This document shows positions 47,762-60,870 of a stretch of 64,000 bases of DNA, piece after piece. The stretch is from Benincasa hispida (Eukaryota > Streptophyta > Magnoliopsida > Cucurbitales > Cucurbitaceae): positions 23,845,512 to 23,909,511 of the forward strand of contig NC_052352.1 of assembly GCF_009727055.1 (NCBI RefSeq). Direction: 5' to 3'. Numbering within the stretch: the stretch's first letter is position 1; the number at the start of each line of letters is the position of its first letter. Made by a program: the position numbers and the translations under genes. The notes beneath the pieces were generated by a model, which was not told the origin of the DNA, ran no database searches, and saw only the letters and a program-made list of their open reading frames with translations.

Positions 47762-50700
47762 TCAATCATTTTTTGTCGCACCTGGAACTGCAGGCATTTG
47801 GCCATCTTTCATATCCTTGCTGTTGGTAGGAAACTCACACCCATTCCTCTGCGTAGAAACTTCTTTTGAATCCAAATCTTCATCAATCGGAAGAGTTCTT
47901 TTGGAGCCTTCCAAAGCAACTCCCAGAACAATATTCTCCTCCAATGGTGGCCTTGCTACTGATGGCGATGCAGAGGGCTTCTCGCTGTCTAGCTTATTCT
48001 GTGAGCTTGAGGAAGGAATATCAGCTTTCTCGCTGATGGGACCAGAAGCTGAGGGTGATCTTTTGGGCGGAGTCCCTCGTGTCATATTGTCCTTGGAATT
48101 CAGTCCTTTTATCTCATTGCTTGTTATTGGCTTTTCTGCGCTGCTTTGTTCTGAAATGCTGGTTGATAGATTTGGTGTCTGTGTGTTGGATATCGATCCT
48201 GTTGAAGGCTTAGGTGTAGTACCAGATGGAGAAATCGATTTTTTATCGTCTGTTTTCATATCAAGATTTGATGTTGATCCAGTTGTGTCGGGGGCTTTTG
48301 TCCCTGACGTCGAGACTGCCTCTTGTTTGGCTTCCTTTTCTTCGTTTGATGGACGAGTGGAACGACTAGAGACTTTGGTTTTATCATCACCATTGACTTT
48401 ATAAGATGGCTCGATAAGAAGCAGATGACGGTTAGTAGCTCCCGAACGAGAATACATGGTGTCGGAAAATGGTACATTCTCCAAGTCAGCCTCACCATAT
48501 ATTTTCTGAACAGTGCGAATAGGTGTGGCGAGCCGGGCCCTATGATGGCTGATAACCCTGAGGAGATCCAAGAGAATTGCCTCCTGCACATCAATTGGCA
48601 GCTAATAGTTCAGATACTTGAATAACCACTGCCACATTCTGTAGCAACTTAAAGCTATGTCCAAATCAAGGTGATTATCAGCACAAAAAAAAAAAATGAA
48701 TAAATAAGAACTAAAAGTTAGCTAAACATGGTGTTTGGAATACCTTCTAATTTAAAGACTTTTGAAATTAGAAAAAAAGTTACCATAGCTTACATTTTAT
48801 TCAAATTTATTTTAAATGACATTTGTTGGTCTATTTTCAAAAGTTATTAGATCGATTATAAATATGTTTTTATTTCTTACCACATATTTTAAGGATTTTT
48901 TATTAAATACTTTCATGTTGTTTTTTAGATAATCTATCTCTCAGAGTGTTTCTTCAAAGAGAGAGTTTTAAATTTAATTCAATCTTTTTGAACTACTACT
49001 TATTAAGATTTTTTTTAAGAACCATTCTCGATCATCTAAAATTAGTCAATAAGCTAATACCAAATATACTTTAAATTATTAATTTTTTTCAAAAGTGCTT
49101 ACAGAAAAGGGGTCTTTTTAAATATCAAAAAATATTTAAAAATATTTACAATTTATAAAGCACTTGGAACTTTTTTGCTATAAAGTATAAATATTTTTTG
49201 GATTTTTCTATTTATAAGAATTTCCTTATAGAAAAATCAATTTTATATTAAAAGCATTTTTTCTCCAAAGTTATTCCAAAATCCAAACATGCGATATAGT
49301 ACAAGCCAAGGTCAACCATATAGTTCTAGAACACCAAAATATAGTCGTACCTTGACACACAGGTATTCTTCAAAACGAGAAGTTTTCACAAAGCAAGAAA
49401 CCATAATCTGCAGGAACAAAAAGAAATTGGTTATAACTTTGTAGGGGAAAAAAATAGAATATTGAAAATACAGAACATCCTCCACGAAAAAAATGAAGGC
49501 AAGAGTGTTGCAGGTTTCGGCCCTAAAGAGGAAGACTATAATATTTAAAATGGATATCAGATTTACTTGCTGGGTAATACTGGCCAATCAGTTACATCAA
49601 AATGGCAAAAGATAAAAAACAATGTAATGAATCAAAGTATTTGGTATTTGATCTACAATATGGTAAGTAATTACAGCATGATTAAAAGAAAATATCTTCT
49701 CTAAAGCTATCTGCAACCAGATTAAGAAATTGCCATGATAGATGCAGCATACAAAATACTATGAAGGAATAGCTCAATTATCATCTGCACCAATGACTCC
49801 CTCACCCACCACTTGACTCTCTTCAAAACTACCATTCCCTCCCCCCACCATTATCTTAACCAAAGTTTCGTGATTGACTGGTCAGTCTTGGGGGAAAACG
49901 AAGCAAATATGTAAATTGGGAGTTTTACAAAGTGTCCAAAGACGTTCAAAAGACATGCCCTATTGTCTTGACTTGGTTGTTTATGGTGCTTCCAATTGGA
50001 GTACACGGTGAACCCTATTGTAACTACACATCTTTAAAGCTTTACCAAATAATATTTAAGTTCTCAATTTCCTGTTTGTTAATTAACATTTGATTTGACC
50101 GATCACAGTCTAGCACATGTGAACTAATTTAAGTATGAAACAGAAGGGTGATAACTAGAGCCAATTTGTACCATAAGAGCCTGGTTTTCAGGATTGACAT
50201 TATCCAAAAAAATTCTGCGGTGTAACCTTTGCTGTTCAACTTGAGGATTCTTGGACAAAACTTTGCGCATATCAGCTACAATATACTGGACATTGAAACC
50301 AAATTTTTATTAGACGGCATATAATGGGAAGAACATAGGGTAAACAGGTGTGAAAGACAAATTGATTCTCACATTAATCTTATTAACATCCAAGTGGCTG
50401 ATGGCAAGATGAGTCTTGATACGCCAATGAGTCTTCTGGGTAAGATTCCTCACAATACTAACAGTAAATTTGTGATTTGGAATATGGACCGCTTCACGAT
50501 CATCGCCTCGGATGATGGTTGGCGACCACCAACCAACGTGCTTGCATTTGGGAAAAGAAAAAATCCATGTCAGAAAGGAAAATCAACCAAAACTTGAGAA
50601 ATTCTAAAACCAAATCGATATGTTCTCCCTTTTGCTCTTATCAACATATTTCTTAAGGTGATGGTGGTGCTAAAGAGTTACAAACCTCAACCGTTCCTGA

Positions 50701-53452
50701 TACTTCGTATCCATCGATCTTTGTTTGAATCCATTCATTTACCACAAATGGTCGTGTTGCATGAATCATGACACTTGAAAGGAAGTTGGTAAATATCTGC
50801 ATACATCAAAATTATGGAATAAACTTGTCTGGTGAAAGACCGTCTAATAAACGGAAAGAAGACAGTGACTTCCGAATTGTAATGGCACATTCTACAATTA
50901 ACCTAAAAATATTGTAAGGTCATAATTGTAACATTCATAAACGAGAATGTGTAGGAGAGTGAAGGTTTACCTCACGACCAGCAAGGGTAAGCAATACAGT
51001 TCCAAGACCCCCAGCTGTGAGCCACTTCTGGGTTGAAAAGCCGAGCAACTCCATGAACAATGAAAGAGCAGCAATCCAGACTGCAGTGTAAACAGCTTTC
51101 CCGGCAAAATCAAAGCCCATCTATCATTAATGAAGTCAAGTTTAAAAAGAAATTAAAGATATCCAAGTTATGTAGGCATGTAAGGTTAGCTTTGTAATTG
51201 CTTTGATTTTATTTAGTATAGTTGGTAGCGTTTATCTATGACTTTGCTCTCCACCATTAAGTTGTCCATTCAATAGCTAGCGGGAATTGTTTTAAAGGGT
51301 ATCCACACAACAAAAAATATCCACCCTCGTTCAAACTGGAAATGATTAATGGCGAGGAGATGTACAAATGACACCAAAAGAAGAAGAATGGGAAGATGAA
51401 ATTAGAGAGGATGTCATACATTTCTTGCATCACTCGAGTCATTTGATTCAGAAGCAAATTTTTGTACTTGTTGAATCAAGCTGCATCAAGGTTAAGGCCT
51501 GTTAGAATCAAAATTCATGATATGGTCCAATCAGACAAACAATTAACGAGGCTAAATTATCCATTTCAGTAGACGAATAAAAAATGATGCATTTTATCTC
51601 ATAAACATGCAATCAAGCATGTATCAGCGAAATTCGAAGAAGACATGCAAATTTTAAGATATCAGCGACCCCAATCAGTTTAGCAACACTTAAATTGAAG
51701 ATGAACATCACTCAATAAAAAATTTCACAGGCAAATTTGAAGCCCAAAACCACCTGGATATACAATAGGCAAATGCGAGAACAGTAGATAAAGATCTAAC
51801 AAAATTCAGAAGTCGTTGTTTGACAGCCTGACTGGCTACTGAAGGTAAAACTACTGGATCCAATGCCCTGAAAGAAAACTGCTACAATTAGTACCCATAT
51901 CATCATCAGCCAAAGATTGCTAGCCCTAATAGTGCAGACTACAGATATGAGCTCACCTGCAAATCAGCGTAGCTCCAGTCCAAAGCAGTAAAGGCTGAAC
52001 ATAAGAAGTCGTAACATAGTATGTACTACTTTTCTTCCAACTGCCATCTGGCTCCTGCAACAAAATTTCCATAACTAATCAGGCTGATCAGGTGTTTGCT
52101 CTACTAGCTCAATACAATCAAATTATATATTAAGATCAATACATGAAGAAATAGAATCCTCCCCAAACGCATAAGAGGTCCAACACCCCAAGCAGCAAAA
52201 GCAATGACACAAGCTGCTGGAATTAATTTAAGTAACAGAGGACTGCCACGTAAAGCATCATAAGACCTGGGAGAAAATTGCAGTAACCGGATCAGTATCT
52301 GATGGGCACAAAAAAACATGATGGACAAAAGGAAATAGCCAACCAAGTCAGATTAAAGCATTTGGTGCATGTCAAGTTCAATAACCAACTTAATGGTCAC
52401 TATTCCATTGAAAATGATGTTAAAGAATATTTAAGATACAAATTAACCGACTGTGATTTGCACCATTAACAATCAATGCATGCAGAAAGCAGCAATGTCA
52501 ACTAGCTTTCCAAGATTAATGAGACAGATTATAATTTTATGACGATAAGTAATAGCACTAGAAGTCAACAAGTTCTACGGTTTGGGATAGACTACTACCA
52601 AAAGGAAATGCATTTTCTTTCCTCTGCTATAGCACTCCATATCAAATGAAATCATACCTTGTCAAAACCACAGCTGCAGATTTTAGAACAGCAGTCCCAG
52701 CTCCACCACCTGATTCCAGAACAGATCGACACACAAAAACATTTGCTCTGGAAGACACAGGATACATCGGGCGTCTTACACTCTGTAAGAGCTGAAGACT
52801 TCCAGGATCGTGCCTCTGACAATTAAATAAAGAAAGTTATCTGTAGCATCAAGCATCCAAATAATGTTGAAAACGTCATACTTTCACCAACTAAAAGAAT
52901 GCAGAGGATTTTATGAGCTTCCACATACACTGAGAGAGCATCAATTTACACATAATACACACAGAGACACATAGAGAGAGAACAAATCTTCTACATGTAA
53001 CCCTTAATTAGACGGAAAAAAAAATGTCGAATGTTGAATTTGAAAAGTATTTCATCCATACCAGACCGTGTGATGTAGGAACTATAGTAACAAGATGTAG
53101 ACGAGTCTTTCCCTTGACACTCTGCAGTGTGGGTTGAAATCAATAAATGAAAATTAGAGTTGTCGGCCTTTAATAAAAGCATTGACCACATCAAACAAAA
53201 GTTTGTGAATGACATACAATATGTAGCTTGTTGCATCCATGAACACTTTGAATCCCCAATTTATGTGAAAATTGGGTTGAACCAGGATGAACCATCGTTG
53301 AATGAGCTGAAAACAGTGATGTGCAAGGATAGTATCCCAATGCAGATTAAGTTAGTTTGTACACTGAACCCCGTAAAAGGGGCTCAATAATGTAGTGAGA
53401 TTTCTTGGTTCAGAGCTCAGCAATTTACAATAGAATGTCTAGTACCTGTCAT
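47762..53452 (-). CDS. MSL2/3-like: Chloroplast mechanosensitive channel, MSL2/MSL3 type
   Basis: A MscS-family channel of the plastid inner envelope that in Arabidopsis controls plastid size and osmotic balance. Minus-strand coding exons: 53446-53452, 53218-53306, 53062-53121, 52658-52815, 52143-52266, 51957-52054, 51754-51867, 51420-51480, 50971-51120, 50686-50796, 50373-50540, 50172-50285, 49351-49407, 47762-48583. All are GT-AG with closed phases, giving 710 aa. The N terminus ([12 protein letters not shown], then GKTRLHLV) is transit-peptide-like. Five hydrophobic spans follow. The pore helix is [14 protein letters not shown] (274-287) followed by [11 protein letters not shown]. The MscS beta domain carries [15 protein letters not shown] and [18 protein letters not shown]. 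The last exon (residues 438-710) is a Ser/Thr-rich soluble tail with the conserved [19 protein letters not shown]. The start uses a 7-nt coding exon (ATG ACA G); an in-frame ATG in exon 2 (MVHPGS) is an equally reasonable start. Confidence 0.92.
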
Positions 53453-53473
53453 AACCAATAGCTAATTTTTATA
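53446..53473 (-). other. Tiny exon with the first ATG of the MSL-type gene
   Basis: A 28-nt exon between a strong acceptor (..cttgcttgcttgcag) and a CAG|gtacta donor. It holds 21 nt of leader, then ATGACAG. It joins in phase to 53306. The splice signals are good, but exon use needs transcript evidence. Confidence 0.6.
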
Positions 53474-54126
53474 CTGCAAGCAAGCAAGCAAGTAAAGAAA
53501 ACAATCAACTAACAAATTACACATCGATGGTTCAGCTTTCCCAAATAAGACATTCACCATGAAATCGACAATAATAAGATAAATGCAATGAGAGAGTTAG
53601 GGAGATTACATCTACTTAATTTGGATTATATCAAATGATAAAAAAAAACTCAAATTAACAAAATAACTGAAAGCAACTAACTCAAACTGACAATAAGAAA
53701 TATTGTAATAGCACTAGTAGCTTTATGAAACAGTGAACAGGGGGAATAATTATAAGAATAATCAACTCCCGCGATTAAAAGTTTCACTTTCCCGCGAATA
53801 TTTAATTTCAAATCCTGACATCATTCATCCATTAAATTAAAGGTTAAACCTAAACAGAAAAACAAACCCTAATATTTCAAATTTCCTAATCCTTCGCTAC
53901 ATTTTCAGTACAAAATCCCCCCCATTTCCGCCACGAAATCGACGGAAAATCTTCTGAACAAAGTATTTGCAGCTAACAGAGGCTTAAATCAAACACACAA
54001 ATTACTTTATTTCAACAAACACAAACAGAGATAAACTTCAAATTTCCCTACAAAAACAAACGGAAAAATAAGAATTCTAAAAAATCTCAGGTAAGAAATT
54101 GAGGTTGAAATCCTGTAAACTATTAC

Positions 54127-54250
54127 CTCGAGAATCAAAAGAAGAGAAAAGTAAGGGAAATCTCGGTTATCGACTTTGCTCTAAATAGAAACCTAGCACC
54201 GGCAGCGTAGACGCAAGAAGAAGGTCCAAATGGAAGAAATTCCCGGTCGA
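54127..54250 (-). promoter_or_regulatory. Likely 5' UTR exon of the MSL-type gene
   Basis: Minus-strand sequence ends CTCGAG|gtaata at 54127, a plausible donor before a 650-bp intron leading to 53473. The upstream part is GC-richer ('accggcagcgtagacgc') and pyrimidine-rich toward the donor. The transcription start was not determined; the end given is approximate. Confidence 0.45.
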
Positions 54251-57000
54251 CGTAGGGGCGTAAGGGTTCAAATGCCAGCGTGGACCAATCAAAATGCAGC
54301 GGCGTTGGATAGAAATTATTATAAATTTTTACAGTGTAAATTTATGTGGCGGCTGGAGCTCGGTTGGTCTTAAGGTTCGTATTTGCGCGTGTCGCTTCTG
54401 GTTCCCATTTTGCCAGGCACTCCTTTCGCTTCTCTTGATATTTGTGTCCAACTCTATCCACCCTTTTCTTTTTCCCTTCCTTTAAATCAAATCATTTGAA
54501 AAAATGTCCCTAAATTTTTTGTCCTTTCAAAATTTTACACTTTTTATTATTTATGATTTTAATTTAGTTCTTAAATTTTAAAATATTACAATTTTAATTT
54601 TTAATATTTGAGTTTTATTCTAATTTTCTTTTTTTTTTAGTAAATTTCAATATTTACATTTTTAACTTCATCTTTTCACTAAACACTAATTTCTCGTATT
54701 TAAGGTATCTTAATAGATTTAAAATAATTAATTAAATTTCATTATTTTTCATCACTTTTAAAATTAAATTTAAAATTCCACTCCGTGATTATTTTAAATT
54801 AGTTGAGAAAGATTGACATCAATGATTGAAAGTGGGTATTTAATGAAAAATGAAGTTAAAAATGTAAAATTTTGAAACCTAGAGGCTAAATTAAAACAAA
54901 ACTCAAATTTCAAGGATAAAATTGTAACATTTTTAAAACTTAGGGACTAAATTAAAACCAAACTCAAAACTTAAGAATTAAATGTGTAACATTTTGAAAC
55001 CTATGGACCAAATGGATACTATATCCAAAACATAGGGACCAAAAAGTATTTTTCTCAATAAAGAATTTGGTATATAGTTTTTTTCTTAAAATATAATTAG
55101 TGTCTATAATTTTAAAAGGTTAGAATTTAATATTTATAATTTGATAAAATATCATAAATTATTTGATAGTTTGAAACCTAGTTTGATGGTTTAGTCTTTA
55201 TAGTTTGATAAAATTCTCATAGACAATTCATATAAAATAGAGATTATTTATGATAATTTTATCAAACTATAGTCAATATGGACTAAGTTCTATCTACAAC
55301 CTACTAGGACTAAATTATAACTTCTTCAAATCATATGGATCAAATTTGCATTATTCTACTCTTTATCTCTTCGAGATGTCTATCCATTGTTATTTTTACA
55401 TGGATAATATTGAAATAATATTTGAGTTAAATTACAGATTTAATTCTTATCTGTTGTTGTGTCTAATATATCTTTAAATTTTTTATTTTATCTATGATAA
55501 GTCTTCAAACTTTCAAAATGTTCAAAGATTTTTAAGGTCTATTTTTTAAACATCTAATTTGTTGTAGTTTTTTTTAAATAAAATAAAATAAACGTAGAAA
55601 CAATACTATTATTATGAAGTTTTTTTTTTTTAAAAAAAATTGTTATCGACTTTCTATCAATATTTTTAGAAATCAAGCAGTGTTTTAAAAACTAAATTCA
55701 ATAATTTTTAAAAAAACTGCTGGAAGCTCAAGTGTGCCTTTTAAAAAAAATAAAATCATAATTGAATTGAGAGGAAACAATAAAAACATTAAATAGGAAA
55801 TCATTGCCAAACAAGACCAAATGTTTCTATTTTGTGTCTAATTGAGATGGAACTTTTATTTTAATTAACAAATTTATTATATATAAAATTGAATTTTATG
55901 TTTACTCGAATATTAAACTTTTAGTTTTATGTTTATAGGCTCATGAATTTTAAACAAATATATCAAATATGTTAAAGAACTTAGTTGACACGAAGTTGAA
56001 AGGTTAACGAATTATTAGACATAAAATTAATTGTTTGGTGTTAGACATATTTTAAAATTTCGAAATTTATTAGATATAAAAATGAAAATTAGACATGGTT
56101 TGATAAATTTGAAAGGTTAGGAACTAAATATATAATTTAATCTAGGATATTTTAAATTAAAAATATAATTTAATCTCTGGAAGAATTAAATCATCATGCT
56201 TTCAAATGGACAAGAAGTTAATCTATACTATAAAAGAATCATCAAAATTAAGTGTTGGTTCCTATTGTGGAGTGATTAAGGTTTTATAAAATTGGTTTCT
56301 AATTGGCACTTTCCATATAAAACTTTATTAAATCTTAACAATATTTTTGTTATATTATAAAGGATATTTGTAATAAATAATAAAATTTTCTTCTTTTCTT
56401 TCTTTTTTTTTTTAAAAAAAAATCTTTCCTTTATCCGATTTTTGTTTCTTTCCTTTTTTTTTTCATAAAAATTACGAGATTGAGTTTCATACCCAAGACT
56501 TAAAAATACCCAATTCATAAGTGACTTAGCACCAACAAATCAATCGTCAAGTTTGATTATTATAACGAAACATTAAATATAAATAGCAAATGAAAATGGA
56601 TTTGAAAGAAACTATTTTTCAGTCCAAAAATTTACACAATTTTTAGAAACATTTCTTAAAAGTAAGAAATAAGAAATGAAAATAATTATTAAACAAGTTT
56701 ACTTCTCAAAAAATGAGAAATGCGAACGATATCGGACAGGCCAATAGTTTTTTCTCCGACTTTAAGAGTATGATGTCTATAAAAAAAATAAATTTGAAAA
56801 AAAAGGTATAGATGGCCTAAAATGAAAGGCACAAATTGAAATAGTTGTGTATTTATATACCGTAATATTTGTTTACGAAATCAAATGAAGAAGAAGGATT
56901 TGGTTTGGTTGTTCTTTGTTTTTATAGAAGTGTCCTTGAGAGGTATCGAAAAGAAAAGGGACCGTACGAATGCTTGGAAAGGACGAGGAAAGGGACAATA
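54251..57000. other. AT-rich intergenic DNA
   Basis: No gene or named element was recognised. Repeated phrases such as 'gggactaaattaaaacc' and 'aacttagggacta' occur 54850-55030, a pattern seen elsewhere in this window (6340-6660, 33340-33590, 58000-58200). They look like decayed dispersed repeats. Confidence 0.5.
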
Positions 57001-57021
57001 AGGTGGTCAATAGCTATAATT

Positions 57022-57187
57022 GATAGAAGTTATCACTGATAGCATGTTATCGAAAATAGAAGCTAATACTAATAGCACGTTATTGGTGATAGAAACTACC
57101 ACTAATAACACGTTATTAGTGATAGAAGCTACCATTGATAGTATGTTATCGGTGATAAAGAGCTATCATTGATAGCATGATATCAGT
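57022..57187. repeat. ~33-bp minisatellite, five units
   Basis: Five adjacent units of about 33 bp, for example 'gatagaagctaccattgata' followed by 'gtatgttatcggt'. Each contains short palindromes of the kind 'atcattgatag' or 'atcggtgat'. Degenerate half-units continue to about 57560 ('gataccggtgatagaagt', 'tctattagtgatagcc'). Confidence 0.85.
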
Positions 57188-58540
57188 AGGATCATTAGTA
57201 GCATCTTATCAACGATGTTATCAGTGAAAGAAACTATCATTAATAACCATAATATGAGTGATATTAGTGATACCGGTGATAGAAGTTAGGTGAAATCTGT
57301 ATATCGAGTTTCTTTGAAAGTTCTATCATTGCTGATACCGGTGATAGAAGTGATACCGGTGATAGAAGTTCTTTGAAACTAGTTATACAAGTCTATCATT
57401 GCTGGCCTTAAGTGTTAATATTTCAATGTTGTTTCTAATTGATGAAAGTCTATTAGTGATAGCCACGATAAAAGATTATTAGTGATAGCTACTGTGTTAA
57501 TCTTTCCAAGTTGATGATGAAAGTCTATTAGTGATAGCCATTAATAGTTTTTCATAACTGGCATAACTCAATCTTTCAAAGGTGTTGGTTTTCTTTCACT
57601 ATTGATAACAACTTATAAAAGTCGTCTATCATTGATAGGCATTGATAAGTGATAGTAATTAAAAGTTAAATTTCAAGATTGTATTAATATTTTTCAAATT
57701 GAAAGCTACCACTAATAGTAATTGATAGCAACTACCAGTGATAGTCGCAATCAGTGGCTACCACTGATTGTGACTATCAGTGTTGACTTTCAATTTGAGA
57801 AAATGGGGAAGAAGCAATCAAAACGGTGGTTAGGCGTGAGTTTTTTTAGTCTTTTACCATTTTTTGTTCCACATATGCAATTATTTTATTTTTGTATTAC
57901 ATATTCTATTATTTTGGGTTTGAATTCCATTTATGCAACTAGCCCTATTATAAATTTGTTTCATGAACTTTGATATTTGTGTTTATTTGATCAATAAACT
58001 TTAAAAAATATCTAATAAGTTCATAAACTTTCATTTGTGCTTAATAGGTCATTGTCAAGTTTAAAATTTTAAAAAAGATTAATTCTCTATTTATATAATT
58101 TTTTATATTATGTCTAATACAACCTAAACTTTGAACTTGTGTGAAACTTTAAAAAAAAATTAATAGGTCGAAATTTAAGGATTAAATTTGTAATTTTAAA
58201 AATGAAGATACTAAAAAGACAAAAATTAATTTTGTAATTTAACCTAATATCTGTTTTCATAGTTGTTACAAGCTTTTAAGTTATGTGAATTAAATGGTTG
58301 CTAATTTAAAAGAATAGCGTTACAAACAAACGTTCATATATTAAATCATCACACCAAAGTATAAAAATTAAAAACCAAAAGTTTTTTAGTCATTATTTGT
58401 ACTATTAAACTGAGAGGAAAAAGAAAAACAAATTTTACTAAACTTTTAATATATATTAATGGGAAGTCTTGGTCTACACGGAATAATATCGGACCGTTAC
58501 AAAAATATATATTTTATTAATATATAACACGAAACCAATA
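57188..58540. other. Degenerate TGATAG-rich DNA then AT-rich spacer
   Basis: 57188-57790 continues the 'tgatag/ctatca' words without strict period. 57790-58540 is AT-rich with phrases such as 'aataggtcattgtcaag' found in other spacers here. No coding region is supported. Confidence 0.5.
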
Positions 58541-58862
58541 CGCTAACCCAGAGCCCGTCTTTTGAAAAGTCAGATTTCAGTCTCCATCTTTCAAATTTCA
58601 ACAACGGTCTCATACCCGGACCTGGTCTTCTACCACCGCCTCCGCCGCCGCGCCGTTCGGAGAAATTGGATCTTTTTGGAGTTCGAAGGTACAAGGCAAA
58701 TTGACGGTGGCTGGTAATATCATCAACAAAACAGAAACATTCATTAACGATGCGGTAGGAATGAGCTGGGACTGCGGCAAGTCAGTCTCGAAGCTTTTGG
58801 AGCGTCGATATCTCTGCCGTCGGACATATCTCCGGCGCCCATATGAATTCTGAGCTTTTTCT
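58541..58862. other. GC-richer block, possible gene remnant
   Basis: A sharp rise in GC with 'ccaccgcctccgccgccgcgccg' words (exact repeat not given) and regulatory-looking 'ccggcgccc', next to the truncated LTR of Copia C. Open frames exist on both strands (for example minus frame FELQKDPISPNGAAAEAVVE) but no family was recognised. It may be the edge of a host gene cut by the transposon, or a promoter remnant. Confidence 0.35.
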
Positions 58863-59159
58863 GAATGAAAAAAATGGGAAGTGTATATTTCATTCTAGAA
58901 AACTCTATATAAATACATATCTTGAATCTAAAAATATATTCCACAATGTTAGCAACTAATCCCCTAACTCCACAAGAATAGGAATTTAGACTTAACTAGA
59001 ACTAAAAAGACTTAACTAGAACTAAAAATAACTTTAACTATTTCCTAGAAACTAGGAATTGACTAGACCAACTCAAAAACTAATTTGCAGTTTTGAGTTA
59101 CTAACATTCTCCTCCTAACTCAAATATTGCAAACACCTAACTTGCTCCTAAGAGCTAGA

Positions 59160-59460
59160 AAACGACTCACATAAAACCCAGGTTCAGCAAGTGATCATCT
59201 ATCTTGTTGTACCATGCCCTAGGAGCTTGCTTCAACCCATACAGAGCCTTCTTCAACAAATAAACCTTCTGCTCTTGTCCTGGTATGATGAATTCGTCTG
59301 GTTGCTCAACATAGATCTCTTCTTCTAACACTCCATTTAGGAATGTTGACTTCACATCTAGTTGATACACCTTCCATCCATGTTGGGCTGACCCAGCTAG
59401 TAGCAACTTGATTGTATCCATTCTTGCAACTGGTGCAAAAGTCTCAGAAAAATCAATTCT
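59160..59460 (-). pseudogene. Copia element C: reverse transcriptase fragment
   Basis: The N-terminal part of RT is open from 59421 to 59167: [20 protein letters not shown], then [17 protein letters not shown]. It runs out before the YVDD active site and is joined directly to protease-side sequence near 59500, showing an internal deletion. Confidence 0.85.
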
Positions 59461-59539
59461 TCAGACTTGTGTATACCTTTTTTTGATGAAAATGCCCCAA
59501 TCTCTTGTGCCATAACTCAATGTCATTGACTTGACACTT

Positions 59540-60870
59540 GAAGGTTATCTACTCCTTCTCGAGTGTATGTTGCATCTTTATTTTGAACAACTCATTCCCA
59601 TTGGAATCAGAAATGAGGCACTTTCCTTCTTCAAACAACACTTTGAATCCCTTCTCTACTAATTGACAAATGCTTAACAAGTTTTGGTCAATTTCAGGAT
59701 CAAACAACACTTCAGTAATCAACTTGGTTCCAACATAGTTCTCTATTGACACTGTGCCCTTCCCCTTTACTTTTAAATACTCACTTTTTCCTATCTTCAC
59801 CCTTGACTTAAATGACTTGTCAAGGTCCTTGAACAACTATTTGTCACTTGTCATGTGATTGGTACACCCACTATCAACAACCAACCAACCATCACATTGA
59901 GTGATTGATGAGAAAAGAGTAGCCACAAAGAGTTGTTCTTCTTCTTGTTGTACTACAACATGTGTTCCTTCTTGCTGTTGAGTTTTTACTTCCTTACAGA
60001 ATCGTTCATTGTGTCCCAATAAATGACATCTTCTACATTTCACATCTGGTCTTCTCCAACATTTGAAATTTGGATGATTCTGCTTTCCACGTGCTTGATG
60101 TACTACCAGCATCCTTTGCAGCAGACTTTGAGTTACTGCTGCCACTTATCTTCTTCTCTCTTCCACCTTCTCCTTGCTACACTCTAACTTTCAATGCCCC
60201 CTCAATTCTTCATTCTTGTCTTATCAACCTCCTATGCTCTTGTGCTTGCAAAGCACTAACCATTTCTATCACTTTGAGTTTTGAGAGGTCTTTAGTATTT
60301 TCTAAGGAAGCATTGGTTGCTTCATATCTCTCAGGTACTGAAACTAGAATCTTTTAAACCAATCTATTGTTAGATAAATTGGTTCCTAATGCTCTTGCCT
60401 TATTAGCAATCCCAATCAACTTATCTAAGTACTCTTTAATGGACTCAGAATTCTTCATTTGTATTCTCTCGAATTCTCACATCGAGTTCAACACTTTCAT
60501 GCTTTTAATCCTCTCATCACCTTCATACTCACTTTTGAGGAACTCCCAGATCTTCTTTGCCGACTTCAAGGCCATAATTTTGTTGAATATGGCGGGAGAC
60601 ACAGCTGCATATAGGCAAGCTCGAGCTTTTGCCTTTCTGGTGACCCTCTTCTTGTGAATCTTGATCTGATGTATTGTTGAGTTATTAAGAAGTGGAGCAA
60701 TCTCATAGTCTTGTTCAATTGCTTCCCAATAATCACAACCCTATATGTAGGCTTGTATTCTGATAGCCCATGCTAAGTAGTTTTTACCATCAAACACATT
60801 GGGAGCCAATAAAGAAATATTGTTTGATCTTAATTCCATCTTTAACAACTCTCACAGTGTATCACTCAGT
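59540..60870 (-). pseudogene. Copia element C: gag and protease remnant
   Basis: From right to left: gag (starting near 60840 at a minus-strand ATG, with frame breaks), a CCHC zinc knuckle CRRCHLLGHNERFC (about 60040-60000), then aspartic protease VVDSGCTNHMTSDK ending at 59837. The protease continues in a second open stretch (59836-59549: VLFDPEIDQNLLSICQLVEK). One stop separates the two protease pieces. Confidence 0.85.

Noticed and set aside
47679..48404. Long open frame (241 codons) on the plus strand
   Set aside because: It lies opposite the last exon of the MSL-type channel, whose minus frame has conserved family sequence. The plus frame is a shadow of Ser/Thr-rich codons.
53160..53390. 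Plus-strand open frame of 76 codons that looks protein-like
   Set aside because: It overlaps in antisense the MSL-type exon at 53218-53306, which fits the family N terminus and has matching splice phases. No family was recognised for the plus frame.
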